Of a stretch of 36,485 nucleotides of DNA, positions 16,500 to 24,940 are shown one piece after another. This DNA comes from JBBIRM01 sp964517975 (GTDB taxonomy: Bacteria > Desulfobacterota > BSN033 > UBA1163), in the NCBI GenBank assembly GCA_964517975.1, contig CAZFDM010000075.1:1-36485 (forward strand). The letters are read 5' to 3'. A program made the position numbers and the translations under genes. The notes under the pieces were generated by a model, which was not told the DNA's origin, made no database searches, and saw nothing but the letters and a program-made list of their open reading frames with translations. How positions within the stretch are numbered: the stretch's first letter is position 1; each line of letters starts with the position of its first letter.

Positions 16500-17633
16500 C
16501 TATTTCCCTTCATAAAGAAACCTTTTAAGATTGCGTTTGTCGAACCTAAATAGACCCAATTCTTTTATTCCTCTTCCTGTTTTCCAATAATTGGTCCTAT
16601 TCACCACTGAGGCAAGTTGAATCACTGCATCGTGTGTAGGGGTTGGGATTCCAAGAAGATCTCCTAATGTGGAGAGAAGAACCATTCCATAAGGGACATC
16701 TTCTGTGATGAAGCGATCCTTTAAATTCTCAGGACCTTTCATTTTGATTCCTGCATAGATTCCATCTTTTCCAAACGGGGCATCCATGCTGGTATTAAGG
16801 ATTCGATATCGGCATTCCTCTTCTGTCTCGCCCAGGTTGTAGTTTTTAAAGTCGAGATTGTCCCAGTGGTAAAGTTTATAACCCAGGGCCTTGCATATGG
16901 AGAGCCTCTCTTCATTGAGAGATTCATAGGCCCTTGCTACAGATGGAGTCATCCCTTCTGCGTAAAGGTAAAACTCACCCTTTGAGTGTTCAATCCTTGT
17001 AGCACTGAGAAGGGTTGCCACTGGATGGACAATCGGGTTTGGGTTGTTAATGGCTGCTTCTAAGACATCCTTGGCAGGCATAATGACTGGATAGAACTGT
17101 TTTAATTTTGGAATCACTTCATCTGTCTTTTTGGCTGGAAAGACTCCGGTAGGAAGGATCACGGCATGAATCAGAACAGAGACATGGCCAGGGCCTTTGA
17201 GCCGGGCACCATAAGGAAGGGTGCAGGTTTCTGCAAAGGTGATTTCTTTCTTTACTTTCTTTTTTTTGAAAATGTTAACAAATTCAAGGCTTCCTCCTGA
17301 GCCTGGCATAAGCACAATGATCTGACCATCCTGAACAAAAGGAGCACAGGCTTCTGCCATAGCCTTGTGTCCAAAGGCCGGGGTAATGACAAAGATGACC
17401 TCCGAATCTTTAATTGCCTGCTGAATATCAGTAGTGGCTAAGTTTAGTCTGGCTGTTCCATCGATAGATACTCCTTCGATACGGATCTCTTTGGTTCGGA
17501 GTACTCTTTCAAAAGATTCGGCAAACTTTGGAAGTTCGAAAAAGTTGACCTTATGCCCTGCCAGGGCGAGATTGGCCGCCACCGCATGGCCACCATTACC
17601 CCCTCCCAATACAGCAATAAGATTCTTTTCCAT
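16500..17633 (-). CDS. NAD/NADP octopine/opine dehydrogenase family protein
   Basis: 377 residues. An N-terminal Rossmann fold starts NLIAVLGGGNGGHAVAANLA (glycine-rich nucleotide motif at about 10-15). The octopine/nopaline dehydrogenase C-terminal domain follows, with ETCTLPYGARL and NNPNPIVHPVATLLSATRIE; the family histidine of the N-P-x-x-H-P block is present. These enzymes reductively join an amino acid to a 2-oxoacid or run the reverse reaction. The ATG at 17633 follows GGAGG with proper spacing; the frame opens further upstream at 17651. It is convergent with the MBL-fold gene. Given the 2-oxoacid and amino-acid setting, imino-acid metabolism is plausible. Confidence 0.88.
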   Translation of the reverse strand: MEKNLIAVLGGGNGGHAVAANLALAGHKVNFFELPKFAESFERVLRTKEIRIEGVSIDGTARLNLATTDIQQAIKDSEVIFVITPAFGHKAMAEACAPFVQDGQIIVLMPGSGGSLEFVNIFKKKKVKKEITFAETCTLPYGARLKGPGHVSVLIHAVILPTGVFPAKKTDEVIPKLKQFYPVIMPAKDVLEAAINNPNPIVHPVATLLSATRIEHSKGEFYLYAEGMTPSVARAYESLNEERLSICKALGYKLYHWDNLDFKNYNLGETEEECRYRILNTSMDAPFGKDGIYAGIKMKGPENLKDRFITEDVPYGMVLLSTLGDLLGIPTPTHDAVIQLASVVNRTNYWKTGRGIKELGLFRFDKRNLKRFLYEGK

Positions 17634-17881
17634 AAAGCGAACCTCCGACAATTAAACTTTAAACTTAAATTACCTTATCTCTTGAAAAAAGACAAGAGGA
17701 TCTACTTGAAGACAGTGAGGCCCAACTAAAGAAGAAAATTCCCCCTACCCCCTCAATTTATAAGGTGGGTGAAAAATCTTTCTGCCTTTGGTGGGCTGGC
17801 GACCGATACCGATAATCACCAAATGTAGGTTAAAGGCTTGTGCCTTACCTAAATAAAGATAATCCATGAGGGGTTACCCTA

Positions 17882-17951
17882 CAAAGTTTCTTAAAACGAT
17901 TGTTAGAAAATAAAATTATTTGTGCCCACATTTTAAGGTTTTGAAACTTTG
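17882..17951. repeat. Inverted repeat CAAAGTTTC / GAAACTTTG
   Basis: Nine bases at 17882-17890 pair perfectly with 17943-17951; the pairing extends imperfectly inward (TTAAAAC with GTTTT). The 52-base interior is AT-rich. It lies upstream of the promoter candidate at 17980-18008 and could be a regulator site or the end of a small mobile repeat. Confidence 0.5.
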
Positions 17952-17979
17952 CTCCGCCAGTTTTTTAACAAATTTTTTA

Positions 17980-18008
17980 TTGACAATAATTAAGAATTTT
18001 GATAGCAA
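17980..18008 (+). promoter_or_regulatory. Weak candidate promoter for the envelope gene island
   Basis: A perfect TTGACA (17980-17985) is followed at 17 bases by TAGCAA (18003-18008), a poor -10. It would leave a leader of about 210 bases before the first start codon. Suggested mainly by the perfect -35 and the AT-rich setting. Confidence 0.3.
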
Positions 18009-18224
18009 AAATGGTCGTCAATGAGGCTTAATCCCTTAAATTATTTACGAAAACGGATTTGGGAGAATCTATTGCAACTATTTAATGGAATATTCAGGCC
18101 AATCTGCTACCCCAAACTTTCTTCAAAACTTTTTCTCATAAATCAAGTCTTTATTAAATAAAGATAAGAGAAATTGAAGAGACATTATTTCTCTGAATTC
18201 TTAAGAGGGAAGGAGGCGTTCTTC

Positions 18225-19073
18225 TTGATTAAAAAACAATTAATTTTGTGGCTGTTATTCTTATTAATCTTTCCTCGAATTGTTTGTGCCTTGGATGAAG
18301 AAGAGATCAAATTTGGCTATTTTCTTGACCGGTATTGTATTTCGATGTTTCCCTTATTGATTAATGAACCTTTATCCAAGCGAATCGAGGAGATTGGCAG
18401 TAGGGTGATAAAGACATCTGATGGCCCAAAAGATATTAAATACACATTTCGCATACTGAACGACACCACGATTAATGCCTTTTCAGCCTCGGGTGGATTT
18501 ATCTATATCACTACAGGACTTTTAGATATCCTCGAGAGTGAAGATGAGGTTGCTGCAATAATAGCCAGAGAAGTAGCCCATATCAATAAAAGCCACCTCA
18601 TTAATAAAGTTCGTACCCTACGGAGCACTTTGATAGCTTTGGATGTCGCTAAAGTAGTCATCACAATGGCAGCTTCTGCTGCAGGCTCGGCTGCCAGTAT
18701 GGCAGCAGGGGCAGCAAGTTCAGCGGCTGCATCTTCTGTATCAACCATCGCAACAAGCTTCTTAGCAAGCACTGCTTCAAAACTTGCAGTTAATGCTTTA
18801 GGTACATTGGCTGCGAATGCGATCGCTACAAGTGCGCTATTAGGCTATGAACGAAGTAAGGAATTTGAAGCGGACGAATTGGCAATCCAGTATCTCCTTA
18901 AAGCTGGATATGACCCAAATGCTCTTATAAATGTCTATAGGAAATGTATAGGGATAAGAGATTGGCTTAAATTGGATGAAAAAAAATATGCTTCGAGTCT
19001 CATGAATGCATCCCCAGGTTTGGATGAGAGGATGAAAAATGCACAGGAATTAATATCAAAGAGTAAAAAATAA
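18225..19073 (+). CDS. Exported M48-like metalloprotease homologue with altered zinc motif
   Basis: 282 residues from the TTG at 18225, chosen because AGGAGG lies 8 bases upstream; an earlier TTG at 18174 lacks this. A signal peptide (KKQLILWLLFLLIFPRIVCA) exports it. The M48 core is clear: NAFSASGGFIYITTGLLDIL, then SEDEVAAIIAREVAHINKSH, and GYERSKEFEADELAIQYLLK. In active M48 enzymes the zinc motif is HExxH; here it reads REVAH (115-119), so the first histidine is Arg115 (codon AGA), while Glu116, His119 and the third ligand Glu213 remain. An Ala/Ser-rich stretch at about 147-205 separates the two halves. It is probably a catalytically impaired or pseudo-protease with a chaperone-like or scaffolding role. 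It heads a run of exported proteins. Confidence 0.85.
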   Translation: MIKKQLILWLLFLLIFPRIVCALDEEEIKFGYFLDRYCISMFPLLINEPLSKRIEEIGSRVIKTSDGPKDIKYTFRILNDTTINAFSASGGFIYITTGLLDILESEDEVAAIIAREVAHINKSHLINKVRTLRSTLIALDVAKVVITMAASAAGSAASMAAGAASSAAASSVSTIATSFLASTASKLAVNALGTLAANAIATSALLGYERSKEFEADELAIQYLLKAGYDPNALINVYRKCIGIRDWLKLDEKKYASSLMNASPGLDERMKNAQELISKSKK

Positions 19074-19083
19074 TGGGGGAAAT

Positions 19084-19560
19084 ATGGGAAAGACTCTTAA
19101 GTATTTATTGTTTTTCATTATTTTAATATCATTCATGGCTTCAATGATTGGCTGTGGTTATAAGATTCCCCAGATGAAGCATGCTTCAGAGGTAGAAAAG
19201 AAATTTAATGTTCCTTTTGATAGGGTGTGGAGTAGTGTTTTGGAAGTTGCGAAACTTTCCAATGCAAAAATGATTATAGAAGATAAGCCTTCAGGCCTCA
19301 TTGTTTGCACCATCCCGGTCAAGATAGCGATTAGTCCTTACAACAATTCAGAGGAATATTGGGAATATGAAGCGAAACTCCATATGGCAGAGTCTAAGGT
19401 ATATGTTAGTATTTTTGTAAAAAGCATCGGTTCTTCTGGCCCTACTATAGTCTTTCTTTCTCTTCGGTTTAGATATGGCCCCTACATTTTTACTTCAGCA
19501 TTTGGAGAGGATTTTGATAGAGAATTTTTTAAGAAATTGGTTGGAAAAATCGGGGGGTAA
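19084..19560 (+). CDS. Lipoprotein of unknown function
   Basis: 158 residues with a lipoprotein signal (hydrophobic stretch YLLFFIILISFMASMIGC, lipid-modified Cys24). The mature part contains VPFDRVWSSVLEVAKLSNAK followed by a D/G segment (IIEDKPSGLIVCTIP). The pattern aromatic-D-x-V-W, helix, then G-x-I resembles small envelope lipoproteins of the BamC/DUF4136-like style; this is a shape resemblance only. The next gene has a matching segment (FDEVWDASIIVLMQLGF), so the two may be distant paralogues. It starts 10 bases after the M48-like gene with a GGGGGA ribosome site, so it is likely cotranscribed. Confidence 0.8.
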   Translation: MGKTLKYLLFFIILISFMASMIGCGYKIPQMKHASEVEKKFNVPFDRVWSSVLEVAKLSNAKMIIEDKPSGLIVCTIPVKIAISPYNNSEEYWEYEAKLHMAESKVYVSIFVKSIGSSGPTIVFLSLRFRYGPYIFTSAFGEDFDREFFKKLVGKIGG

Positions 19561-19566
19561 GTAAGG

Positions 19567-20133
19567 ATGGCCAAGAAAATATTATTTACTGTAGTATTAT
19601 CCACTTTATTATTTTCTTATGGTTGTGGGCCAAAATTTGTAAAGACAAAATTGGATAAGGTTTATGAAAAGGGGTTTTCAAACCTTCAGGTCCCAGGGAT
19701 CGAAAAGATAAAAACCGAGGGAATTAGCAAAGAATATCCTTATGCGACCTTTGATGAGGTATGGGATGCTTCCATCATAGTACTCATGCAGTTAGGATTT
19801 ATTGCCCGCCTGTCAAAGGAAGCGGGAATGATTGTAGTGGTCCCTCCTCAACAGACAAAGAGAGAGAAAGACCTTTTGGGAGTTTTTCATTATTGTAGCA
19901 TAGGTCATCCTCCGCTTTTTAATCCAGTAGCGCTAATTATAGAAGAGAAGACCAATATAAAGGTATATTTTAAATTTACTGAAAATTTAAATCGAAAAGT
20001 TGATAATCCCGAAGACAAAGGTGAGGTTCCGTTAGATGAGAATAGGGTAGCAGAAGCCTTTTTTGCCATGCTAACCAATCAATTATATGCAGATAAAAAA
20101 TGGAGATATCTTTTCAAAGAGTCAACACAATGA
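19567..20133 (+). CDS. Lipoprotein of unknown function, distant paralogue of the preceding one
   Basis: 188 residues. The signal AKKILFTVVLSTLLFSYGC ends at Cys20, a slightly atypical lipobox (SYGC). The mature protein has YPYATFDEVWDASIIVLMQL and then an acidic/glycine turn (KEAGMIVVVPPQ), echoing the arrangement of the preceding lipoprotein. The C-terminal half (EEKTNIKVYFKFTENLNRKV) is probably beta-rich. It begins 6 bases after the previous stop, so the three genes from 18225 form one operon. I do not recognise a named family. Confidence 0.78.
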   Translation: MAKKILFTVVLSTLLFSYGCGPKFVKTKLDKVYEKGFSNLQVPGIEKIKTEGISKEYPYATFDEVWDASIIVLMQLGFIARLSKEAGMIVVVPPQQTKREKDLLGVFHYCSIGHPPLFNPVALIIEEKTNIKVYFKFTENLNRKVDNPEDKGEVPLDENRVAEAFFAMLTNQLYADKKWRYLFKESTQ

Positions 20134-20236
20134 TCTCTAAGGCATATTTCGTAGCGAAAACATCGCCCCTTATTACCTGCAGATAGAGTTTTATCTTCTG
20201 AGAGAATTCATATTTTTAAATAGGGAGGAAAAGAGG

Positions 20237-20779
20237 ATGAAGATCGTTAAGTATGGTTTAGTTTTTCTAATGTTGATGTTTTTAGCCCAAAGCAAAATGG
20301 CTTTAGGGGACGAACTTCTTCTTAAGGATTATGAGATTGTAGTGATTCAAGAATTTCGAGTCAAACAAGATGAGTCTATACCGGAGACAGCAGGGGCAAA
20401 AATCACCGATAGGGTCATTTTTCAGATAGATTCCTTCTCAAAAAAATTTAACCTTTTTGAAATGGTTATACGAGAGGGAAACATCGAAGTTCCTCAGGGG
20501 AAGAAGGCTTTTATTATCAAAGGAGAAGTAATCGGATATAGTGAACCCAATGTCGGGAAACGTATTGCAAGGAACTTTATTCCCTATGCAGGGGTATTCA
20601 TGGGGAGTGCCTCCTTTGCTGCACATTACCAATTTATTGATAAAGATACAGGGGCAACCATTTATGAGACTGATTTAAAAACACTTTCTACAAGAGATTA
20701 CGATACAGTAGAGTATGCCATAGAGAGAAATGCTGTTGCCTTAGCCAAACTCCTATATCGATTAAAAGTTAAGAAATAG
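20237..20779 (+). CDS. Small exported protein, paralogue of the one at 25192 (DUF4410-like)
   Basis: 180 residues with a cleavable signal peptide (KYGLVFLMLMFLAQSKMALG). The mature part is closely related to the product at 25192-25743 throughout: shared blocks are KKFNLFEMV versus KYNLFDLV, IIKGEVIGYSEPNVGKRIAR versus IIKGEVKEYTHPTVGRRIGR, FIP, GSASF-AHY-FID, YETDLKTLST and DTVEYAIERN. This resembles the DUF4410 type of outer-membrane-associated proteins, but that assignment is tentative. An AGGGAGG ribosome site precedes the ATG. The pair of paralogues brackets the ankyrin and HEAT genes. Confidence 0.8.
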   Translation: MKIVKYGLVFLMLMFLAQSKMALGDELLLKDYEIVVIQEFRVKQDESIPETAGAKITDRVIFQIDSFSKKFNLFEMVIREGNIEVPQGKKAFIIKGEVIGYSEPNVGKRIARNFIPYAGVFMGSASFAAHYQFIDKDTGATIYETDLKTLSTRDYDTVEYAIERNAVALAKLLYRLKVKK

Positions 20780-20826
20780 AACCTTTGGTTCAAAAAAGAC
20801 GTATAGAGTGTTAATAAAAGGTTATA

Positions 20827-21002
20827 ATGAAACAATTAATCGTCATTATTTGTATCTTCTTTATTATATTGGCATTTGGCCTCTGGAAGATTTAACGAAA
20901 AATGAATCACAACTAAAAATACCATCGAAGACAGAAAAGTCTTTAGGATATATAAAGTCGCTTTTTCCCAAGATTGAAGGGTTTGAATTTGCAAAAGATT
21001 AA
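20827..21002 (+). pseudogene. Probable frameshifted small exported ORF
   Basis: An ATG at 20827 with an AAAGG ribosome site encodes KQLIVIICIFFIILAFGLW, a fine signal or membrane segment, then stops at 20893-20895. The neighbouring frame (position modulo 3 different) is open across this point and continues for about 35 codons (EDLTKNESQLKIPSKTEKSL onward) to TAA at 21000-21002. A single-base shift near 20880-20890 would join them into a short exported protein of about 58 residues. Alternatively only the 22-residue membrane peptide is made. No family is recognised. Confidence 0.35.
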
Positions 21003-21049
21003 AAGTAAACATTCAATTTTTTAAATTAATTAAGAAGGAGAAAACTGCG

Positions 21050-22585
21050 ATGAGACGCGTAAGATTTATAATTTTTACTTTTATTTCAATATTTTTTAAT
21101 CTTTGCTCGCTAAGCTTTGGGGAATTAGGTCCACTCCATTATGCCTCCATAAAGGGTGATATTGACGAGGTTAAAAACCTTATTGATAGAGGGGCCGATG
21201 TTAATGCAAAAGATGAACTAATTGGTGCCACACCTTTATACATCGCAGTTGAAAATGGTCACAGGGAGATTGTCAAATTACTTATTACTGAAGGGGCTAA
21301 TGTTAATGCAGCAACAAAAGAGGGGTTTGTACCATTGCGGTTAGCTTCTGCGATGGGTAATAAAGAAATGGTCAAATTATTACTCTCTCATGGAGCTGAA
21401 GTTAACATGTCTGACAAAAGAGGATTTACACCGCTCCACATGGCAGTACAAGAAGGTCATAAGGAAATAGTTGAAATATTGACCGCTCAGGGTGCAGATA
21501 TTGAAGCAAGGATTGAAGACGGTAGAACCCCTCTTTTTATTGCAGTGCATAAGGGACATGAAAATATTGCAAAATACCTTATAACTAAGGGAGCAAATGT
21601 AAATATAGCAACAAATGACGGAACCACACCGCTCCATATGGCTGCAACACTCGGCAACAGGAAATTAGTATTACTCCTTATTGAGCATAGAGTCGATATC
21701 AACAAAAAACATTCAAACGGAAATACGCCTTTGTATTTTGCAGCCTTAAATGGCCATAAGGAGTTAGCTCAACTTCTAATTGAAAAGGGGGCAGACCTTT
21801 TAGCAAAAGAGGTTGATGGCTCAGGAGGGACACAACTTCACTTAGCCGCTGGTAGGGGACACGACTCGGTCGTAGACCTTCTCTTAAAAAATAAAGTTGA
21901 TGTAAACCTAAAGATGAGGGGAGGTTTTACACCGCTTCACTTAGCAGCAAGCCTTGGTCGAAAGAATGTAGTAAAAATACTCTTAGACTATGGTGCTAAT
22001 ATTAATGAACCGACTGATACAGGTGCCACCGCATTACATGGGGCAGTACAGGAAGGCCACTATGATGTTGTCAAATTACTCCTCAATAGAGGTGCAGATG
22101 TCAACGTTAAGGATAGTCAAGGGTACACGCCACTTCAGGATGCAAAGAATAATGAGATAATAAAACTATTAATTGCCCATGGTGCGAAAATGGATACAAA
22201 AGATATTGATATGGAGCTACTTTATGCAGCAAAAGGGGGAGATATTGAAAAAGTAAAATTTCTTATCAATAGTGGCGCCAATGTTAATACAAAGGAAAAC
22301 GGCAGAACTCCTCTTATGTTAGCCGCTTACAACGGCCATAAAGCCATAGTGGAGTTTTTGATCAACAAAGGGGCTAATATTAACGAAAAATCAAGTGAAT
22401 TTAATGACATAAATGCGTTGCATTTATCAATCATTGGAGGCCATATAAAAATTGCAGAGTTACTAATCGCCAGCGGTGCGGATATCAATTCTAAGCAAAA
22501 AGATGGCACTACTGCGTTAACTTTAGCGGAGTTATTTGGACATAAGTCTTTAGCTGAACTGCTTAAAAAGCTCGGAGGAAAATAG
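21050..22585 (+). CDS. Exported ankyrin-repeat protein
   Basis: 511 residues: a signal peptide (VRFIIFTFISIFFNLCSLSFG) followed by ankyrin repeats filling the rest of the chain. I count about 15 repeats of about 33 residues, such as FTPLHMAVQEGHKEIVEILT, TTPLHMAATLGNRKLVLLLI and ATALHGAVQEGHYDVVKLLL; the eleventh (YTPLQDAKNNEIIKLL) is shortened. No enzymatic domain or C-terminal anchor is present. It is probably a periplasmic protein-binding scaffold. AAGGAG precedes the ATG. The HEAT-repeat lipoprotein follows after 13 bases, so the two solenoids are likely made together and may bind the same partner. Confidence 0.92.
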   Translation: MRRVRFIIFTFISIFFNLCSLSFGELGPLHYASIKGDIDEVKNLIDRGADVNAKDELIGATPLYIAVENGHREIVKLLITEGANVNAATKEGFVPLRLASAMGNKEMVKLLLSHGAEVNMSDKRGFTPLHMAVQEGHKEIVEILTAQGADIEARIEDGRTPLFIAVHKGHENIAKYLITKGANVNIATNDGTTPLHMAATLGNRKLVLLLIEHRVDINKKHSNGNTPLYFAALNGHKELAQLLIEKGADLLAKEVDGSGGTQLHLAAGRGHDSVVDLLLKNKVDVNLKMRGGFTPLHLAASLGRKNVVKILLDYGANINEPTDTGATALHGAVQEGHYDVVKLLLNRGADVNVKDSQGYTPLQDAKNNEIIKLLIAHGAKMDTKDIDMELLYAAKGGDIEKVKFLINSGANVNTKENGRTPLMLAAYNGHKAIVEFLINKGANINEKSSEFNDINALHLSIIGGHIKIAELLIASGADINSKQKDGTTALTLAELFGHKSLAELLKKLGGK

Positions 22586-22598
22586 TGGGTAAGAGACA

Positions 22599-23999
22599 AT
22601 GATTACAAGAAGAACAAGCTTAATCAGATTCACTATCTTTCTATTATTAGTATTGATAGTTGGTTGTGATACCCTAACAAATACCCGAGGAAGCTCTGCT
22701 GCGATGAATCAGAAAGAGCCTAATAAGGAAATCCACCTTGCCCTAAGGCAACTGGAATCTCAAGACCCAAATAAGAGGATATCAGCGATTAGAAAAATAG
22801 GGCAAATGGGCCCCAAGGGTTCAGTGGCCGTGTCTAATTTGAATAGACTACTCGACGATTCATCTTCTGGACTTTTGGATGGGCGAAAAACAACAGTGCA
22901 GAAAGAAGCCATCAGAGCATTGGCAAACATTGGTGACATTGAATCATTAACTCAAGCACTAACACACAAAAATTCTTTAGTACGTGCCTATTCGGTTTTT
23001 TACCTTGGTGAGCTGGGAGAGCGGTCCGTTCTATCAATTGATAAGATAGTACCTCTTCTCGACAATATATCAATGGAGATTCGTTGGTCAAGACATTCAC
23101 CAATAAGAGAGGGTATGAGCTCTAATTTAACCAGCGAAGCTGAACTTGCTGCTGATGCACTTCGGAAAATTGGGAAATCAGCAATGCCAGCACTATTGGG
23201 GGCATTAAAGAACTCGAAAGGCGCTTTTCATGCTGCCAAAGCCCTTGGCAGAATGGGAGACCGCCAGGCAGTACCAGCCTTAATCGATGCCCTCAGTTCG
23301 GATAATAGCCTCTTAAGGCGGGAGGCTGCACAGGCCCTTGGTAACCTAGGTGATGAAAGGGCGGTCAGCCCTTTAACGCGACTCCTTAAAGATAAGGACG
23401 CAATGGTGCGCAGAGAAAGTGCTATAGCCCTCGGTAAGTTGAAGGACAGACGAGTCGGACCAGAACTGGAACCACTCCTTTATGATAATGATAGTCTCGT
23501 CCGCTCCGCAGCGGCCTCATCATTGGGAGAAATTGGAGGTCCGCAATCAATGAAGACATTGCAGGCTGTATTGAAGGACGATGTTGGTTTTGTTCGGCAG
23601 AGAGCCGCGATCGCCCTGGTCAAGATGGGTGGAGGCAAGGATGAACCAGAAGTAGCGAAAATCTTATTTCAGATGCTTAAGTCAGATGATTTGGAAGATT
23701 GTGAAGAAGCAGCAAATGCACTTGCACGTATTGGCGATCATACTGCCCTTCGTCCACTTGTTGATTGCCTAAAAGAAATTGACCAGATCTTCTCGAGTAG
23801 GATTAAAAATATCCACTTACTCCTTGCAGGAAATGCATCTCCTCAAGTAACTAAGGAATTTGAAACTCGGTTGAGAAGGGATGCCGATCATGCCAAACAG
23901 GCTGTGGTTAAGGCACTTTCAGTGATTTCTGGGAAAAATCTTGGGCAGAGGCCAGAAGATTGGGAAGCATTTTTAGGTTCCGGTAAAATACTAAAATAA
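22599..23999 (+). CDS. HEAT-repeat lipoprotein
   Basis: 466 residues. The N-terminal lipoprotein signal RFTIFLLLVLIVGC gives lipid-modified Cys23. A short linker leads into HEAT/PBS-lyase-type helical repeats, for example AALNSLGE-like units PALIDALSSDNSLLRREAAQ, ALGNLGDERAVSPLTRLLKD, KDAMVRRESAIALGKLKDRR and SLVRSAAASSLGEIGG. A less regular region (about 30-200) contains related repeats. HEAT solenoids bind proteins; being lipidated it should sit on the periplasmic face of a membrane. The start ATG lies 13 bases after the ankyrin gene, with only a modest ribosome site. Confidence 0.9.
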   Translation: MITRRTSLIRFTIFLLLVLIVGCDTLTNTRGSSAAMNQKEPNKEIHLALRQLESQDPNKRISAIRKIGQMGPKGSVAVSNLNRLLDDSSSGLLDGRKTTVQKEAIRALANIGDIESLTQALTHKNSLVRAYSVFYLGELGERSVLSIDKIVPLLDNISMEIRWSRHSPIREGMSSNLTSEAELAADALRKIGKSAMPALLGALKNSKGAFHAAKALGRMGDRQAVPALIDALSSDNSLLRREAAQALGNLGDERAVSPLTRLLKDKDAMVRRESAIALGKLKDRRVGPELEPLLYDNDSLVRSAAASSLGEIGGPQSMKTLQAVLKDDVGFVRQRAAIALVKMGGGKDEPEVAKILFQMLKSDDLEDCEEAANALARIGDHTALRPLVDCLKEIDQIFSSRIKNIHLLLAGNASPQVTKEFETRLRRDADHAKQAVVKALSVISGKNLGQRPEDWEAFLGSGKILK

Positions 24000-24148
24000 A
24001 AAATTCCATCTCTCCCTTATAAACGGTTTGATAATACCAATCAGCGTTTTTAATTTTCAGTTTTATGGATTTTAAGGAATGGGGTGGTGAAAGGTGTCAT
24101 TTTACCCTCACTTCTGGGCAGACGTTAGAATCGAGAAAGGAGAAAACG

Positions 24149-24847
24149 ATGATTAAGATTAATAGGCTGATAATAAGCATTTGTGTTCTGACATTTGGTC
24201 TCGTTTGCATAGCTGTAAGTGGTGCAAATGGAGAAATGGGGCAGCTATCAAAATCGCTTTACAGTGATCCAAAAGGCTATTTTAAAATTGTGCCACCCGA
24301 TGGTTGGCGTGTTCAAGAATTCCATCAAGATCCACGAGGTAAAGTTGCTTTTATTGCACCAGATTCAAATGTAGACCTCAGAGTTCTTGTTAATGCTGTT
24401 GATTTTAGCACAATAGCGGACTTGATTGCCTTTTGTAAGGAGGTTGAGTCTCGCATTAGAATATCAACGAATATTGAAAAGATAACCTTTGATGGTAGGC
24501 CGGCAGTGAGAAGAACCTTTCAGATGAAAGGCCATAAATTTTATTACATAGATTTTCTTGTCGGAAATGTTGACCACAACATTGCTTACAGTGCGATACA
24601 ATAAAAATATGACAAATATCTGCCCGTCGTTATGAAAAGTAATGAGACATACACACCTATTCAGCGAGATATTTCCGAAAAAGAAATTATCAAGCATTCA
24701 GTGGCAAAGATTTTACGATTGGCACAATTGATGATCGAGAATGGTAAATTCGATTTGGCACGGGAATTAGTTAAAGAAGGACTTGCACTCGATCCGAGCA
24801 ATAAAGATTTATTAGCAATAGAGAAAAAGTTACAAACTAAAAAATAA
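24149..24847 (+). pseudogene. PsbP-like / TPR-tail exported protein gene interrupted by an in-frame TAA
   Basis: An ATG at 24149 (AAGGAG site upstream) begins a signal peptide (RLIISICVLTFGLVCIAVSG) and a PsbP/DUF1795-like domain (DPKGYFKIVPPDGWRVQEFH, then FYYIDFLVGNVDHNIAYSA). Codon 152 is TAA (24602-24604). The same frame then stays open for 80 more codons: KYDKYLPVVMKSNETYTPIQ, the expected last part of the PsbP-like domain, followed by a TPR-like helix pair (LAQLMIENGKFDLARELVKE, GLALDPSNKDLLAIEKKL) to TAA at 24847. No frame change is needed. The upstream frame opens at 24065 but lacks a start with a ribosome site. Either a nonsense-mutated gene or an ochre readthrough/two-part product. 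Confidence 0.72.
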
Positions 24848-24876
24848 GAAATGATATTGAGCTGCCGACAACTTAC

Positions 24877-24940
24877 AGATAACATGGCGGAAAAGACTGA
24901 CCAAACCCTTCGGGCTTCCTTTCCGCCAAGAACGTTAGCC
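24877..24940 (+). repeat. Inverted repeat, attC-like candidate, downstream of the broken gene
   Basis: TGGCGGAAA (24885-24893) pairs perfectly with TTTCCGCCA (24920-24928); a CCC-TTC-GGG mini-hairpin lies in the loop (24906-24914). Outside are AGATAAC (24877-24883) and GTTAGCC (24934-24940), similar to the RYYYAAC...GTTRRRY ends of integron attC sites, total 64 bp. The fit is imperfect (one C in the R-R-R block, unequal spacers). The rest of 24848-25191 shows nothing coding. Confidence 0.35.

Larger units (their letters stand above)
17634..18224. other. 590-bp intergenic region upstream of the envelope gene island
   Basis: No credible gene. It holds the second copy of the GGCTTGT(G/C)CCTTACCTAAA repeat (17835-17853), a degenerate GATACCGATA-containing stretch (about 17780-17820), a long inverted repeat (17882-17951) and a weak promoter candidate. 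The 3' end is AT-rich, as expected for a promoter region. Confidence 0.6.

Noticed and set aside
21050..23999. CRISPR array or phage-like repeats
   Set aside because: The regular repetition here is the protein-level periodicity of ankyrin and HEAT repeats; DNA units are not identical and no spacer pattern exists anywhere in the window.
24632..24847. Separate small TPR gene starting at ATG 24632
   Set aside because: It is in the same frame as the upstream PsbP-like gene, without its own ribosome site, and its first residues complete that domain; better treated as the part behind an in-frame TAA.
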